Source: Dethiobacter sp. (GTDB taxonomy: Bacteria > Bacillota_D > Dethiobacteria > Dethiobacterales > Dethiobacteraceae). From it: a stretch of 6,367 nucleotides of DNA. Below are positions 5,410 through 6,367 of the stretch, piece by piece (position 1 is the first letter of the stretch; every line of letters begins with the position of its first letter). The DNA lies in contig JAGXSQ010000136.1 in NCBI GenBank assembly GCA_018333395.1, positions 1-6,367 of the forward strand, in the 5' to 3' direction. The translations under genes and the position numbers were made by a program. The notes under the pieces were generated by a model, which saw only the letters and a list, made by a program, of their open reading frames with translations, was not told the DNA's origin and searched no databases.

Positions 5410-6367
5410 ATGGTGATGGGTGATGAGTTTGATTTTGAGCAGGATATTTACAAGCTGATTGTGGATCAACTTGACGGTGTGGTAATTACAGATAAGGACG
5501 GCCGCTATGTTTATGTAAATGAGAGCTGGAAAAAGTATATGAATATGAGTTTGGACGATGTGAAAGGGAAATTCGTTAAGGATGTGATGCCTTTTACTAA
5601 GATTGGGGATGCATTAAAAACCGGGAAGAGGTTTTTCGGCAATCCTACGCCAGTCAGGGGCGAGGATAATGTGAAGGCGTTTAGCAATTATATACCGATT
5701 TATCGCAAGGACGAGATTGTGGCTGGGTTTATCCATGTGATTATCAATAATATTGAGATGGCCATGAACTTTTCGGACATTGTCAACAAAATGGCCAACG
5801 AGATTGACCTTTACAAGAAGGAACTGAAAAAAATGCGCGGTGCTAAGTACTCTTTGGATAATATTATTGGGGAAAGCACCATGATACAAAAAATGAAGGA
5901 ACAGATCCGGAAGGCGGCCAGATCTCTGTCAACTGTGCTTATTGAGGGGGAGACCGGGAGCGGGAAAGAGCTGGTAGTCCATGCTATTCATGATTTAAGT
6001 ACGAGGTCTGCAAATCCTTTGATCAAGATAAACTGCGCGGCGATTCCACCGGAGTTACTGGAAGCAGAGTTTTTTGGTTACGAAGAAGGTGCTTTTACCG
6101 GGGCGAAGAGGGGCGGAAGCAAGGGGAAGCTGGAATATGCGCAGGGAGGCAGCTTTTTCCTGGACGAAATCAACCAGCTGTCGATGCCTTTGCAGCCGAA
6201 GCTTCTTAGGGTGTTGCAGGAGAAAGAGATTGAAAAGGTCGGAGGCTGTAAAAGCATACCACTGGATGTCCGCTTTATTGTGGCGACTAATGTGCCTCTC
6301 GAGAAACTGGTGAAGGAGAACAAGTTCAGGAGCGATCTATATTATCGGTTGAATGTAATTAATATTA
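5410..6367 (+). CDS. PAS-domain sigma-54-dependent transcriptional activator (partial)
   Basis: The first 319 residues of a bacterial enhancer-binding protein that runs off the window. Such proteins bind upstream sites and use ATP to open promoters bound by sigma-54 RNA polymerase. Residues about 12-115 form a PAS sensor domain (DGVVITDKDGRYVYVN at 22-37), followed by a coiled linker to about 145. The AAA+ domain starts near 150 with Walker A GETGSGKE at 180-187, the sigma-54-contacting GAFTGA at 227-232, Walker B FFLDEIN at 249-255, sensor I VATN at 291-294 and the arginine-finger stretch FRSDLYYRLN at 306-315. All key residues are present. The C-terminal end of the AAA+ domain and the DNA-binding Fis-type helix-turn-helix would lie beyond the window. 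There is no receiver domain, so a small ligand or redox signal sensed by PAS is likely. Start: GGAGG at 5401-5405, four bases before ATG 5410; ATG 5416 in the same frame is an alternative with better spacing. Family layout resembles RocR-type regulators of catabolic operons. Confidence 0.92.
   Translation, partial: MVMGDEFDFEQDIYKLIVDQLDGVVITDKDGRYVYVNESWKKYMNMSLDDVKGKFVKDVMPFTKIGDALKTGKRFFGNPTPVRGEDNVKAFSNYIPIYRKDEIVAGFIHVIINNIEMAMNFSDIVNKMANEIDLYKKELKKMRGAKYSLDNIIGESTMIQKMKEQIRKAARSLSTVLIEGETGSGKELVVHAIHDLSTRSANPLIKINCAAIPPELLEAEFFGYEEGAFTGAKRGGSKGKLEYAQGGSFFLDEINQLSMPLQPKLLRVLQEKEIEKVGGCKSIPLDVRFIVATNVPLEKLVKENKFRSDLYYRLNVINI

Overview
The window looks like chromosomal DNA from a Gram-positive anaerobe of the Firmicutes, probably Clostridia. 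This rests on purine-rich Shine-Dalgarno sites (AGAAGGGG, GGAGG), a textbook sigma-A-type promoter, moderate base composition, and a PAS/AAA+ sigma-54 activator of a type common in Clostridia. The taxonomic call is an inference from style, not from a marker gene.

Left part (1-4768): a damaged phage-defence cluster, all genes reading rightward. The left end of an IS3-family insertion sequence (transposase OrfA on the minus strand, with its own promoter) lies inside an McrB-type AAA+ NTPase gene. What remains of that gene begins at the conserved FHPDYTYSDF segment; the Walker A loop and the N-terminal DNA-recognition part are not in the window. It is followed by an intact LlaJI-family nuclease subunit (McrC-like partner with a PD-(D/E)XK site), and after a 144-base gap by an intact fused GmrSD-type protein (DUF262 plus DUF1524 HNH), a family known for cutting modified phage DNA. 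One base after the gmrSD stop codon a further reading frame starts, but it appears broken by a frameshift and a stop. The McrB/LlaJI pair would have worked as a motor plus nuclease complex; with the motor truncated that system is probably dead, while the GmrSD protein could still act on its own.

Middle part (about 4700-5300): no convincing gene. It holds several hairpins, one good two-way terminator at 4756-4790, and four copies of a 12-base motif AATCGTTRAAAN, three of them spaced 41 and 20 bases apart, which suggests protein binding on one face of the helix.

Right part (5301-6367): a strong promoter (TTGACT-16-TATAAT), a leader of about 75 bases with GGAGG, and the first 319 codons of a PAS-domain sigma-54-dependent transcriptional activator that runs off the window. 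It is a separate transcription unit from the defence cluster; the operon it controls probably lies outside the window.
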